A stretch of 64,000 bases of DNA from Alopecurus myosuroides (GCA_028641055.1 CM054059.1:47132477-47196476), one strand, 5' to 3'. Counted from the stretch's first letter, positions 46,426 to 59,862 are shown. Made by a program: numbers and translations. The notes: a model not told the origin generated them from the sequence alone.

Positions 46426-48929
46426 GGGCATCTCCAGTCGTTCGGCCCCCCAGGTTTCAGATCGGCGCTTTTTAGCGAAATCGCCGCCCCGCACCAAAAC
46501 CTGCGGGGGCGATTTCACCAGCCGTTCGGCGGCCCATAAAAGAGAACGGCGATATCATTTGAAACTTCATCTTCCCGCCCCAAAATATAGAGCCCTAGTT
46601 CGGCGATCACGGCAGCCATGGTTTTGGGCAATCATATTACAAAAAACGACACAGGTGGGCGATCAAATAGAGTCTAGATCGAATCACACAGACGGGCGCG
46701 CGCGGCGTGGGCAAACGTAGGCGATCAGGCATACGCGTCGCCCGGCGTCGGAGCAGGCGGTGAGCTCGGCGCAGCATGCTCCAGGTCGATGACGGCGTCG
46801 GAGCAGACGACGGGCGCGGCATCCTTGTCGACGACGGGCGCGTCATTCTCCAGGTCGACGACGGGCTCGGCATCCTTGTCGACGACGGTCGCGGCATCCT
46901 CCAGGTCGACGTGCGTGCTCGTCGGCGCGGTAGTATAGCTGGTGCCACCAGACGACGTAGTCGGGGCCGGGGGCGTGCTGATGTCGGTCAGGATGAGGTT
47001 GCACTGCGCCAGGAACCAAGCTCTCACCTCGGGGGTCATCGCGGCCGGGTCGCCGCCCGTGAGGAAGGTGAGGTCGTTGTTCCTCTTCTTCGCCGATGTG
47101 CCAGTCCTGAGGAAGTCGATCTTGACCTGTGAGTTGGCCATGAGCGCCGCCCATCGCTGTTTGGCGACCTCCTCCCTCTTGCCGGCCTGGGCCTGGGCGT
47201 CGGCGATGCAGGTATCGATGGACGCCTGGAGTTTTTCCGCTGCCGGCGCGCCGTCCCTTGCCAACTTGGCTTTCTCGTGGCCCATCGGCGGATGCCCTTC
47301 GGACGCGCACGCAACCACCGCGTCGGGAACGTACTCCTTGCCCTTGCCGATCGACCGCCGCACCTCCGCCCACTTCTCGCACTTCTCGATGACGACGAAG
47401 ACGTGGAGGAACTTGAAGTCGGAGCCCTCGTCGTTCTTGTACGCCTCGAGCATCCGGACGATCTCCATCTTGCGGTTGGCGCCGCTCTGCGGCCTCATCG
47501 AGATCTCCTCCTGGATGCCGTGTCACTTGTTGCAGGACGCCTGGATGTTCGCCCGATGGTTCGCCATGGCCTTCTGGCCGCGGTCGGTGACGCAACAGGC
47601 AAAGTAGGGGTCGGTCATCCGACGCTTGTCGTAGGCAGTCTTCACCCGCTTCCAGTAGTTGTCGACGTGCTGGTTGGCGCCGACAATCGGGTCCATGCTG
47701 ATCGTTTTCCACGCCTCGGCGAGGAGGACGTCCTCCCTGTTCAGCCATTTGATGCGAGGCTCGGCAGGGGGCGGGGGCACCTTGGGTTCCTTGCGGGGAC
47801 GGCCAGGACCACGGCGCTTTCGACCTTCGCCGGCCGGATCCGGCCCCTCTGGCGTTACCGGCGTCTCGTCCACCTCGTCGTCGTCGCCCTGCTCCTCCGT
47901 CGCCTGCGTGCCGGCAAAGCCGCCTTCACCGTCGTCGCCACCTCCCTGCGCGAAGAACTCCCCGCTGTGCTCGAGGAAGCCCGGGCTCGCCGCCGCCGCC
48001 ATCGAGCCGGCCACGATAATCTCCTCCATGTAGCTGTTGTCCTGGGGCTGAAGTCCGGCGAGGATCGCACGGCGGTGGGACGGGGAAGCTGCGTAGCCCG
48101 GCGAGGCGCCATACATCATCGGCGGGTGGTAGGGGAAGGTGAGGTTGGGGTTGAAACCTCCCAGGGGGTCGCCTTCAACGAACCACGCAGGCGGCTGGTG
48201 CGGTGACAGGCGTGGCGATGGCGACGACGACTGCTTCCAGCCGGCGAACATGGGGCCGAAGGGGCTCTTCCGCTTGGCGAGCGGCGCTGTGGCTGCGACC
48301 GGAGTAGGTGGCTTGTCCGGCGCGACCACGTCCTCCTCCTCATCCTCCACCTCCTCTTCCTCGGTGGCGGCCTGCTCCTCCGCCTGCAGCTGCACCATCA
48401 GCTGCCTCTACCGCTGCGCCGCCTCCCTCCCCTGGCGCTTGATGTTGTCCGTTTCTAGGCGCGCCCTCTCGGCGATCCACTCCTTGTTCGACATGCCGGG
48501 CGGCTTCTCCTTTGGCGCTCTCGGCTTGCGCGGTTTCTTGGCGAGATCGGAGGCCGCGAGAATGGATACGGCGGTGGCGGCGGCGCGGGGTCCTGTAAAT
48601 CGGGCGAGAGCCATGGCGTCTAGATCTCGGGGGCGGGGGGGAAATGGCGGGAATGGAGTGGGGGGAGAGGTACATGAGGGGGGAAAGTGGAGGGAAACAC
48701 CGAAATAAGAGAGGGAAATCACCTTCCGTCGCCGACAGTTGTGGCTCACGCGCGCATTTCGCCCCCCCAAGCCGAACCCAGCGCGCTGGGTTCAGCCTGG
48801 GTTCGGCGGCGTGAAACGGCGCTAAAAACGGCAGAAAGCGGCGCTAAATCGGTTTCTGGGGGCGACTGGTGCGAAACGGCGCGAAAAATGCCGCTTGGGG
48901 CGCTCTAGGGTGGACGGCTGGAGATGCCC
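46426..48929 (-). mobile_element. PIF/Harbinger-type element carrying a Myb/NAM-like ORF, no transposase
   Basis: 2504 bp. Ends GGGCATCTCCAG and CTGGAGATGCCC form an inverted repeat, with TTA duplications at 46423-46425 and 48930-48932. The interior is GC-rich and filled by one minus-strand frame (48614-46725). No DDE transposase is visible, so it would depend on another element for movement. Confidence 0.82.
46725..48614 (-). pseudogene. Myb/SANT-like plus NAM-associated-like protein (PIF ORF1-like cargo)
   Basis: About 629 codons in one frame from ATG 48614 (MALARFTGP) to 46725, with TAG at 48408 and TGA at 47523 in place of single codons. The N-terminal part is basic (KKPRKPRAPKEK), followed by an acidic stretch (EEEEVEDEEEDVV) and a glycine/proline-rich middle. 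A GRPRK motif precedes a tryptophan-containing helix-turn-helix block (IKWLNREDVLLAEAW, DNYWKRVKTAYDKR) resembling Myb/SANT or trihelix DNA-binding domains. After the stop, EKCEKWAEVRRS and WAALMANSQVKIDF recall the NAM-associated C-terminal domain common in grass transposon-linked proteins. PIF/Harbinger elements use such a Myb-like partner beside the transposase. Here it is alone. Confidence 0.72.
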
Positions 48930-48932
48930 TTA

Positions 48933-51900
48933 CTACCGAGAGGAAACACGGAAGTAAGGGTTCATTCTAACATTTATCTTTTTTTTTTCTTTTAGGGTTT
49001 CTATTGTTTAGAAGGTTGGGATCTAGACTAGTTGTGGAATTCCATTGGTTTCTATAGATTTTTGCTTTTTCGGTTGTTGTTTTGAGCAATCGGTGATATG
49101 CTATCGAGATGATCTTGTTTTTGCTTGGGCTCTTTTTTTTTCGGCATAGTAGACGTGATGCTGCCAATTTTCTTTTCTTTTCGCTTGATTCATTGTAAAT
49201 GTTGTAGCAAAAAATCATTTTCCCTTTGATTTTTCGAGAAGTGAGTTTTCAGGGGAATTATGGGAAGGAGAAGCATTTTGAACTTTGTTTTACATCGAAT
49301 TTTTATTTCAATTCTCTTTTATTTTAACCTAGATTTGTGTTAGTAGGTGAAAGTATTAGGGTTAGTTCCAAAGAGTCGGCCCTCCATGCCGATTATAACT
49401 CAATGTAATGCCTATAAACTACTCCTTACTAGATGACCCGTTGCGCCACTGGCGCAAATATCGGATTTATGGCGGAATTTGCTTTCATAAGAGAAGAAAT
49501 CTTAACTCTACGTAAATCTACTGTCCCATTTGTTGTTTTTGTCTTGAATCATGAAAGTTTATCTATATTTTGGAAATAAAATTTAGAATAAATTGTACTT
49601 AACAAATAAAACCTCGTACATTTAATAATTGAATTACAAAATTTTATCTAAGATACCACTTACTCAATGGTATTTCATGGTGAAATCACAATAATAGTTG
49701 ATACACATAGCTAATTTTATTTATGAGACTTCTGAAGTCGAGGGAAGATGTTGGCAATCAGGAAGCCTCATCCACATTATTTTGATCCGCCGCGGTCATG
49801 CTCCCGAATGTATACACCTTGAGCAGGTACCAGTAGGCTTCCTGGATTAAGAGCTCATGCATACACCTTGACCAGGCACCAGTAGGCTTCCTAGATTAAG
49901 AGCTCAAGCTTGAGAGGAAATTCGGTACATCTGAAAGCTCGCAATCTCGTTAGACCTACTCATGATGCAACACGAATTTTGTATAATCTTACCAGGAAAC
50001 CATCATCAATATGTGAGTTGGAGTACAAGTGTACAACATAACAATCTTCATGTATATCACCAAAAAGATATCCGGATTAAGAATATTATAAAATATAATA
50101 ATTGAGATTTGGAATGTATCAAGAAGGTGGCAAATAAAAGGTGAATATATTGCTTTTACAATATGACATCTACCATTGATACGAGTTAATTGAAACTAAT
50201 GGACTATAATCCTGAATGGATGAACTCTAATTAGAGGTAGATCAATGTAGGTTTGTGTTCTAGCAATCTTCTCAATAGTTTATACCTTATGAATGAGATA
50301 CATCTACGGATAGAAAACCCTAATGCAAGAATGTTCATGGAAAATTTCGGTCGCTGAATACAGTGTAGGATTACACTCTGGTGATAAAGGCAGATAATCC
50401 ATCAGTTTAGAATTTCTCTCTAGTGATAAAGACAGACAATCCACCTGAAATTTGTACTGGGGCAGGGACATAAACTTTAAGAAGGCAAGCAATAACATAC
50501 CGGAAGGGCCCAAGCTGCATGCGGAACTTCTTAGATATGTGTATAACTGTAAAGCAAAATTGAGGTTATAAGTTGACAAAAAAAACATCTCAGAAATGCT
50601 ATGGGTATGGAATAGAGACGACATGTTGCATTAACACAATGATAACACACTAATCAAGAAGAGTGTGATTGCGGGCATTATTGTCAATCAGCATGAGTGA
50701 TATCTTCAGTGCAAATTATTCGATTGTCTTCTTCTACATCATGAAGATAGTAACATAACCTAATCTTGTTCCTATATCTCTTCACGGGAGCAGTCCAGTT
50801 TTCAGATATCTAAGTAACACGTATATACCTATGTACGACAACACATGTGGTCTCTGCACGAATATAGAAAATCGCTTGTTCTCTGTATCAAGTAGCATTG
50901 TCAGCTAGAAAAATTCACGGAGCATGTCTACCATTCCTAGAAACATGTATAGAACATGTACAATCTCAAGAAATATTTCTCGTCATAAAAGAAAAATGGC
51001 ATGCTAGAAAAAGGTGCTACTAAACCCCTAGCAGATCAGATAGTCCAACCTTACTAAAGTGAAAACTCCTTGTAGTTGAACCCTCCTAAATCATAAAAGA
51101 AATTTTTTTTTGTATGAGAAAATTGCACAAACATATTTTTCCATGGGGAAATAAGTAGCATAAGAAATAAGGAATTATGAAAAGACGAATCATGAATATG
51201 AAAACACTGGTAAATACTTGCTATGTTACGCAATAATGGGAAGTATCACATTATTGCATCAGAAAAATGGGGGTGCTTTAAGGCCTCAGCTCAGAGCTAG
51301 CAAGCGGACATTGGAGCACATTCAGGAGCCAAAGAAGACCAACAATGCTCGGAATCCGGACAAATAGTACATGTTGATTCTGTTTACGCCTATTTTGAAG
51401 TAAAAGGTCCAGTTTAACATGTTTCCATTCACGAAGTAATGGAAAAGAGGATTTTAATCAGTTAGAACACAGAGACAAGCGAAAATTTCAAAACTTGCTT
51501 TAGGCACATTATTTTGGGAGCTTCTCACTAATTTACCCAATGAACTGGCTGTGGTAACAGTTGGTAAGCTTCAATCAGTACCACCACGAACAACACCATT
51601 AAATGATGAAACTACACTTGGACGGTGGAATGAGAGGACGGTCTAAGTTTCTTTCCAGAAATTTGCTATATGCAAACAGATTAGAACTTGAGGCATTTTC
51701 CATGAGACCAAATCGTTACCACAACAAATCTGTAAAATAGGTTATTCCTTTTTGCGCTAAGACAAAATTGTCTTTATATATATTAGTATATATACAACGA
51801 AGGCCTCCAGTACTTTTTTGCCTGAACAAAGATACCTAGCCACATAACGTTGTTTTCTAGGAAACATGTAGTTAGTAATTACTCGGGTATTAGATGAGTG

Positions 51901-54900
51901 AAGGTACATGTTTTTATCAACAAATGGGTTCTATTGAGCATCAGAATACAAAGAAACACATGCACTCCCTTTAGGCACGATTTTTCATATAGAAGTTATC
52001 ATAGGGGAGGCACCAATTTAGCTGAATATGTGATCCATAAACAACCGGAGGCTCTAAACTATTTTAAACGACAAAATTTACCACACTTTCACCATGATTA
52101 AATAACAACTTTTCATCATTGGTATTTAGACCATACACAAGTGTCAAGAGAAAAACAACTTTTCACCACATTGGCCTTTTAGCAGCAAATGAAGTTCATT
52201 AGAAAAAACAAACATATTAGAGAATTGAAGTTAGAGATATAAGAGTCAAGAGAGAGAAGCACCTAACATGGATTTTCCGTTGACTTTTTGGGGCTACCAC
52301 CGTAGGATTGTCTGAACCATGGTTGTCTCCACCTCCCTTCCTCGTCGATGCGCCTCAATCGGTACTAAAAGCTGCCAAACGACCTCTCTTGAGACCACTT
52401 GCAGCCATCGCGTCTTATAGCATTAGAGCCTCGAGGCCCTTACCATGAGAGAAGCGCCGTGGGTCCAGGGCCTTGGTCCCGGCCAACTGCTCCGATGAGC
52501 CTTGCTGCAACGAGGATGGGGTCGTCGCCTTTTATTCTATGACCTGGGGAGTAAGAAATTATACAATCAGAACTAAGAGCTTCAAACCCGTGGTGTCAAA
52601 ACTAAGCTGAATAGAGACAAATACATTTATCTTTCTTGTGATTTAGTTTTATTAACTAAGGGGAAACACTTAGGAGAAACTTGCGCTCCGGTTTGGTTAC
52701 CTTCTGTACAACACTATCAATGTAAAATTATTCAGCTTGAGAATCCGATAAGCTCCATACAAGGGGAAAAGCACACATATGAATCCTGAAAAACGAAACA
52801 AACTATGTATGTTAATTATGCAGAGTTAGTTATGTAAGGTAAACCTAAATAGAAACCAAAGGAAAGGCCATAGCAATACACTATGAACTGATTGTCGGTC
52901 ATCAGCATAGATGTGAATGGAAAAGGTTACCTAGCCATTAACAGCCGTAACAAAAATCGATCTAGGTTGCAAGCTCTCAACTCAAACTGATCTCACATTA
53001 GCTGATCTCAAGAACATAAAGAAAGTAAGATTGTTTGGAGGTACATTCTGAATTACATTGGGTAGCCAACTTCATAACTAAGCAGCTAACTGAAGTAAAA
53101 GGATCACATATTCTATTTTGCCACATCATTCAACACTGGCATAAGTTACAAACTGGGTGTGCTTTTTTGTTTTCGCATAGATAGAAACTGAACTTTTATA
53201 CAACATTAAGAGTGTTTTGGCATAGAAAGAAATTGAACTTATATACAACATTAAGAGCAGATCAGTCACTCTATACTGGCTACTCTTAATTAAATTGATC
53301 GGTCTCTCGAATCTTTTGCGATCAGTCTTTTCACAGTTATCTATGTATAAAGTGGGATGGCACAGAAAGTTCATTGACTTGCAAGTCATGAAATGTAGAT
53401 TGATAAACTTATATAGAAACAAGTTTAGCGCCTATTCATCAATTTACGCCCCAAATAAAGTTGGCATGTACAACTGACTTTAAGTTACCAGCATTGTCAC
53501 AAATTTGAAGTCACCAACTATGAACTTGTAATAAGATAACCTGGGGCGGTAAAAATACTGAACCTAGGGCTCCTGCTAGTTGCTCGGAAATAAAATTGGA
53601 CCCACGAAAATGGATTTTTTACTCACTTGTACAAATTGAATAGAATACCAAATATATTGTTGCCAGCCCGAGTCCCTTCAACCAGGTAAATGAATCATTG
53701 AAGAAAACTGCGGCAACCTGTCCGATTGTTTATGTCATTACAAGTCACAGAAATAAGCATGAACATAGATTAATTTATAGCGCATGATTATAGCGTGTGA
53801 GATAAATTACCAAAATTGTGACGACTTCTTTAACGATCCCAGCTATGGTCAGCTATGGTCACTGTCAGAGCACTTCTTACAAAAACCGGAACATGTTTTG
53901 TCAGAACCTTCAAAGAACAAATCACAGGATTATCTTACAAATATAACCAGATGCAGAAGTTCACGACAAGAATAGTTGGTAAGCATGTCTTAAGAACGAA
54001 CCAACTATTAATTGGCCAGACAAAAACTCATTGCACGTATTCTCAGCTTCTCTAGTCTTCAAAACAAAAAAGAGAAATCTTCAATTTATAACACATAGAT
54101 GATACAGGGTGTAACAGAAGCACATGGATCGATAAAACAGATATAGGTGCAGTGTTGTCAGCGTTCAGAAAGACATGTTACATGAACTCGCTATGATTTG
54201 CATAAGAACATGAAAAAACAAAATGTCAAGAAGCAGTACTGTAAGATCTGATGGTCAAATCTGTTGGGACAACTGCGGAAGAAATATTCAAATTATTATA
54301 TATCACTATAAAAACAATTGATTAAGAATAATAGACACAATAAGAACGAAAAAAGTATTCTGGCATATCTCTGATTAGAATAAAAACCTAGTATATCCTA
54401 CCTTCGTTGATTACATAGATTGACCTCATAAAACACTATTATCCAGTAAGAAATGTTATAAACTGAAAGTCAATATAGCTATACATCCAGCATGAAGTGC
54501 ATAGCTAAAATCTATTTTGAGCCCATGTGGCTCTGTAGCAACTTGGATTCCCATGCAACACAGCAGTTGAATTTAGCAAGGTGTTTGTTCTGTCAATTGG
54601 CCAATAAGGGTTTCCGCCCCACTCCCGAAAAGAACATACACATCCATGTTTAGTGCATTGCACCTGAGCTCAAACTTGAACATACCCTTATTTTTATATC
54701 ATCTTACCAGATTAAATAAATCCCATCTATTTAACGCCAGTACTATATATATGTCTATCCCACAAAAGTCCAGAATACACAAAGCTGCTATAATTGTAAG
54801 CACCAAGCTATACGATTTCCATGGTACTTGTCTTGACTAAATGAAAGGACACAACAATTCCGGTACGCATTAAGGAATATAACTTTGAAAACAACACATT

Positions 54901-56044
54901 AGCCACCTCTTAGAAAGTAGTATCTCCATGACATTGCATTGCTCGCTGCCTCCAGCAGCCCCGGTGCTGGAACCAGAGGATCACCCTCGACGCCACGGCC
55001 TGCATTGTGAAATGCACAGCGCGGTGAACTTCCACATGTGCTTCCCAAGCATCTCCTTCTTATACCTGACCACAAACACAAGACACACGCAGAGAAAATT
55101 AGCATCAAACGTGTGCCCGCCAACAGAAATGCATAATAAAGTTCTAATCAATAATGGTTTCTCGGCAATATTACCGGTGCCCTCTGAAATTATTTTTCCC
55201 CATACAACGCAGCCAGGACCTGAAACAAAATAGGAAAAACCCAGAAGGTCTACTTAATCTGCACACACAAATTCACTATGCTAACAACAGGAAAGCACGA
55301 AAAGGATGGTTCCTTGGAGATGAACCTCAACCAGACCGCAGAACGCAAGAAAGTGAACTTGAGATGACCCAATCATTCTCTTCATCGTCAAATCTGGCAC
55401 CAGTAAGCTCGGAAATTGCCAGAGGAGAGAGGACCTCGACAGGAGGGCCGATTGCAGTGGATGGGTGTGCTGAATGACGCACAAAAAAGTTAGAATCCAA
55501 CAATATCTAGCTCAAAACAATAAAAAAGAATATACTATTTGAATCTAACAGTTAAGCTGCCATCCTATAATTTCATATAATTTACTATCTAAAATATTAA
55601 GAAAGTACTCTTTCCATATTCAGGTTATTTTAAGTAGAAGTGCGAATTGCCAAAGAGTTTATAAGAACCATAGCTTGCAGGCAACTGGAATTTTATTTGA
55701 GGCCGGTCTGAACCGGATAGATTCTGAGATAGGAAGAAAAACAATAGTAGTAGGTCCTCGAAAAAAATGGAGTCCATCTTGCTAGAACGAGCCTAATCCA
55801 TAGAAGTAGCATCAGCAACAAAAGGTATCACAACTTATTGGAAGGGATTCTTAAGCCTTTTGTCCTCGACCCCTCTTTTGTGTACATAACCCATCAAGCT
55901 ACCTTACTAAACAAACCAGATCCAAGTGGGGTCCATTAGAAAGCATCGGACATTTATGTTATTTTCTAAATAAGGAATATCATAGCAATTAAAAAAATTG
56001 TTGATCCAAGAAGAAAACATATAGAAGAAATAAAAAAAATAAGA
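48933..56044. other. Intergenic AT-rich sequence, little recognised
   Basis: No supported gene. Small tandem duplications occur at 49812-49860/49861-49909 (period 49, ATACACCTTGA start) and 53175/53220 (period 45, GCATAGA start). An ACTAGATGACCCGTTGCGCCA segment near 49430 resembles the ends of some grass DNA elements, but no partner end was found. Short coding-like stretches on minus near 54960-55080 and 55290-55480 could not be assigned. Confidence 0.5.
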
Positions 56045-56205
56045 ATGCAAAACTTCAGACATCGTGAGACTCCAACAATCGTGCCACCAGTACCAACTGC
56101 AGCAACAAAGGCATTAAGGGTCCCCTTAGTTTGCTCCCAGGACCAGTCCACTCATAATGGGCTCGATAGTTTGCCAAGTTCTCAAACTTGTCAACAAACA
56201 AAACC
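56045..56205 (-). pseudogene. Cysteine-synthase-like (PLP enzyme) exon remnant
   Basis: On the minus strand, FVDKFENLANYRAHYEW is followed, after a frame change, by GTLNAFVAAVGTGGTIVGV. This matches the cysteine-synthase/cystathionine-synthase-like family, where GTGGT is the phosphate-binding loop for pyridoxal phosphate. The frame change lies at TGGTCCTGGGAGC, where a few bases appear lost compared with the usual order of these blocks. No other exon of such an enzyme was convincingly found nearby, so this is a fragment, probably carried here by a transposable element. Confidence 0.65.
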
Positions 56206-56589
56206 TCCCTTTAAATCAGAATTAGCCAATTAGGACAACATTTCCCAGCGTGTTGCACTTCAGAATTGGCATATGGAACCATTAGTTTGTTTGAGGGTGA
56301 AGTGTTTTAGTAAGGTAACTTGATGTGATGTAGTACTCCCTGGATTGATTTTAGAAATGCTCTTAACTTATGAGATGGAATAATTTAAGAAGTAACCTGT
56401 AATTCACATGAACCAACCTGTTTTGGTGAATCAGTGAGCTCACTTAACAGCCCAACACTTTTTCATTTTATTAAAGAAAGTCATGCACGCAATATAAACA
56501 CGACTAAGCTCTAGAAGAAGCGTGAGATAATTAATTTCTTGATTAAAGGAGCGAGGAACAAAAAATATTACAGGAAAAGGCTTGCATAA

Positions 56590-57130
56590 CAACATTGCTG
56601 CTGCTGACCTTATTGCAAGAAGAGGAAATCCCGGTTACTTGACGCAGGAACTTTCTGAGCCAAGCCGTCGGTGGCACCATTGTCGTGTCGATCCATGTTG
56701 GGGTCACAGAGCGTTGCTGCAATTGCAAGGTATGCATCAACACGACAGCCAATACATATGGACTTAAACCCCTTCTCAACATCTTTTAAACTTCAATTCA
56801 TAGTAATTACCTAACAAATCCATACATTTCAGCAATGGTCTTACGATTGGATTAGTTACCTGGTCATATCACAAGTGCACAGAGGATAGTAACGAGCTCT
56901 GCCAGAACTACTCTGAATGCATAGACATCAGCTCGGTAATCATGTGAAGCTCAAGAGCTGACCTGCAAGGTGAATGCTTCGTATTACTACATTTTGTGTT
57001 GGATAATTTGAAGAAACTAAACCAGGCAAACACAATGTAAATCAAATATGTCGACTAAACATGCAAATTCTCAAATTACCTCTTAGCCTGTCGTCTAGCA
57101 AACTATTGTTGTCGAGCAGGACCTTCCTCG
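56590..57130 (-). pseudogene. Protein-kinase-like exon remnants
   Basis: Three minus-strand snippets lie in the order expected for a kinase: VLLDNNSLLDDRL (about 57060-57115, subdomain VIb-like); DYRADVYAFRVVLAELVT (about 56890-56945, close to the S/ADVYSFGVVLLEL block of subdomain IX, with R where G is usual); and AIAATLCDPNMDR (about 56680-56730, resembling the C-terminal region). The middle one is preceded by an acceptor-like TTGCAG but also an in-frame TGA. It is a decayed or captured receptor-kinase-type gene. The outer two matches are weak. Confidence 0.45.
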
Positions 57131-58453
57131 AGATCTGCACCACATTCAAATTAAATCCAAAATAGCAGCCACTACACCCATAAATACACCTTCAAATCAA
57201 GCTCTAAGCGAACCATAACTTGTCAAATGCAAATAGATGGTTCATGGTCTCTTTTCTTCTCATGCATCGCTCATTAAAAATTGATTGGTTCGAATAAAAT
57301 TGAAATCTGGAAACGTAATGGCATTGAGAACATACCAATGCGACTCCCATTTGAACAATTAAATCAGCAACTGCGAAATTGCACATCCTTAGAGCCTGCT
57401 TCCTGCAAGCAATTCATCAAGCATCTCTCATTAAAAATTTAATCTTTTTTCTCAAGCATCTCATTAAAAATTGGTTAGTTCATATAATAAAAAACTTGAC
57501 CGAAGGTATAATTAAACCACCCCGTAGAAATAACCAAACACTGGGTTCCTAGGCATAAGAATCGTGCATACATATAGAAAACAATTGCAGAAAATAACAT
57601 GTGGAGTTGAGAGACCTAAACATCAAAGCAGAGTACAACATGAGGGAGATGGAAAAGGGCGGTGGAGAGGATGATCATACCTGCAGCACTGCAATACTGG
57701 CAGCTGTCAACATTGGTGTAGAAGCAATAGATCATCAATACCGGTAGCTGTTAACATTGGTGTAGAAAGCTCCTCGGCATCAAAATAAAATGAAATCAAT
57801 CGGGGGGTGGGAGGAACCAGAATGAGGATCTCACGCAGGGAGGCAGAATGCGGCGCTGGCACCTGACGAGGAAGATGACGAGCAGCTCGTGGAAAAGGAG
57901 ATGAATAGGAAGCTAGCGGCGAGGGCCTCCCCACCTCGAGATCCAACATCACGGCCACAAAATCTATCCCACCGCCCTTCTTGCTCCACGTCTAGCCATG
58001 GAGCTCACCCCTCTCCTTCCCATCATCCCAGGCCGGAGCCGTCGCGTCTCACGCGGGAGGGAGACAGGGCGAGAGCCTCCCCTGCAGTCCAGTGCCGCAC
58101 TCGTGGTTCACCTGCGTCCAGCCCCCACCACTCGTAGAAGGCTCCGAGCCCCGCCACCATGCTGCTCTACCCGCCTCCTGTGCACCGCCTCGCCCGGAGC
58201 AGGGGAGACAAGTCCTCCCGTGGAGACGGCGGACTGGGGTAGAAGGGGATGGGGTGGGGACTGGGAAAGGATAGGAAGAGACGGAGGATGAGGGCGGACG
58301 TGCAGGAGAGGGAGAGGTGGAGGGCGGCGGCGGCGGCGGCCTGTGGAGAGAGGAAGAGGCGCGGGAAGAGAGAACGAGTGGTGGAGGCGCCGTATTCGGG
58401 TGGTCGCCGCGCCGCAGGAGCTTTTGGAGGAGAGGCGGGTGGGGGTGGACTGA
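57131..58453. other. Intergenic, GC-rich from 57.8 kb
   Basis: No supported gene. From 57830 to 58453 the sequence is GC-rich with overlapping frames on both strands that lack recognisable motifs. A short peptide starting MAVMLDLEVGRP on minus (57958) could be a captured first exon, but nothing confirms it. Confidence 0.4.
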
Positions 58454-59859
58454 GGCCCCGTTTGTTTGGGCTTCCACTGCACCTTTTGGGGTGCAAAAGC
58501 TGCAGCCCAAACAAACAGCCAAGATTTGGCAATCGCTGGCTAGAATCGCTACTAGCGAATACACTGGAAAACGACCACGAGCGCGAAGCACCTCCGGACC
58601 AACTTCCCGCAGATTCCCGAACAGCAAAGACAAAAGTACCCATCCAATTTTCGCGGAATTACAGCCACTTGCCACCGGGAGAACGCCCCGTCTCTCCCCT
58701 GCTTCGCTCACCCTGTCCTCCCGAAACCGTCCTCCCGAAAAAACCAATGGCTACCTAGGGTTGGCCCTCCGCCGCCGCCGCCCCCGCCCGGGCCCCGCCC
58801 TCATCCCCGCCCCGGACGCCGATGTCTTGAGCACCCGCCGCCGTTCTCCTTCCTCTCCCTCAGTTCTCCAACGCCTCCGCCGTTCCCTGCCCCGATTGGA
58901 GAGCGACGGACGCCGGGGAAAGGAGGTCCCGAAGAAGATCGAGCTTCGTTGTCCCACGTCCACCACCGTCCGTGGCTGCAACAGGTTGAGCTGCGACCAC
59001 GTCGTCTCTTCTTCGAGGAGCTCCTCCACCGCCTCGAGGTCCACCAGCGCCCGGGCCTCCCCTTACGGTTGTCTTCCTCCCGAGCGGCTACTCCTCACCG
59101 GCGGCCACCTCCACGACGACCTCCTGCAGCGGCCGCCGGCAAGCCACATCCCGGCCCTAGCGGCAGCACCTCACCTCGCCGTTCCAGAGCAGATGGTCGT
59201 CGGCCGATTGATAGCAAGCCCTTTTTTAAGATATGTTTTTTTGGAGGATATGTTTTTTTTGTGAAAACAGAAAAATAGAAGGCATAAATAACCCTTGGTG
59301 TTCTGGTCGGTCCATTTTTTTTTGGCCAATAAACTGAAAATGGTGTTTATTTTATTTTTCCGGGTCTTTTACGGACTCTGCTACAGTTGCTCTAACATAT
59401 GTTTATACGTGAGAAACTTGAAGCTCAACCCAAAAGCTAAAAACTAAAAGCCTAAAAATCAATCGATGAATTATTTTGGTAGCAAACAATTACTCCCTCC
59501 GTATCAAAATATAAGATGTTTTAGCATTTCCTAGACAACACGTATCTAGACCATGTTTTAGTGCAAGATACATATGAATCTATACACTGAAACATGTCTA
59601 GATACATTTTGTGTGAAAAGTGCTAAAACATCTTATATTATGATACGGAGGGAGTACAATTTATTAGCATTTGTACAACTTCTTAACCAACCTGGGGCAT
59701 TTCAGACATTCCATCTTTCAAACCAGCAACAGCAACCCTAAACAGCTGCCCTGCCAAACATCAAATCTCTGCTTCCAACAGTTGCTCCCTACAGCTGATT
59801 TCCAACAGCTCACCAGCTACAGCTGATTCTCAACAGCAGCAACCCAAACAAACAGACCC
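58454..59859. mobile_element. Possible PIF/Harbinger-like element with GC-rich cargo
   Basis: Ends GGCCCCGTTTGTTTGGG (58454-58470) and, inverted at the right, CCCAAACAAACAGACCC (59843-59859) match at 14 of 17 positions. TGA follows the right end and precedes the left end as a possible 3-bp duplication. Interior: GC-rich 58750-59220 without a recognised product, AT-rich to the right, and a nested Stowaway MITE at 59493-59654. TGA is not the usual TWA duplication, so the superfamily is uncertain. Confidence 0.5.
59493..59654. mobile_element. Stowaway MITE
   Basis: 162 bp with inverted ends CTCCCTCCGTATCAAAATA and its complement, and TA on both sides (59491-59492, 59655-59656). Same family type as the copy at 42492. 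Confidence 0.93.
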
Positions 59860-59862
59860 TGA

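Noticed and set aside
46843..48206. About 300-codon frames overlapping the Myb/NAM-like ORF
   Set aside because: Low-complexity arginine/glycine-rich products expected from GC-rich antisense or shifted frames.
54899..55480. Further exons of the cysteine-synthase-like enzyme
   Set aside because: Short peptides on minus could not be matched to family blocks with any confidence.
58049..58758. Frames of 160-315 codons on both strands
   Set aside because: GC-rich, repetitive composition, no recognisable domain, and they cross the apparent transposon end at 58454.
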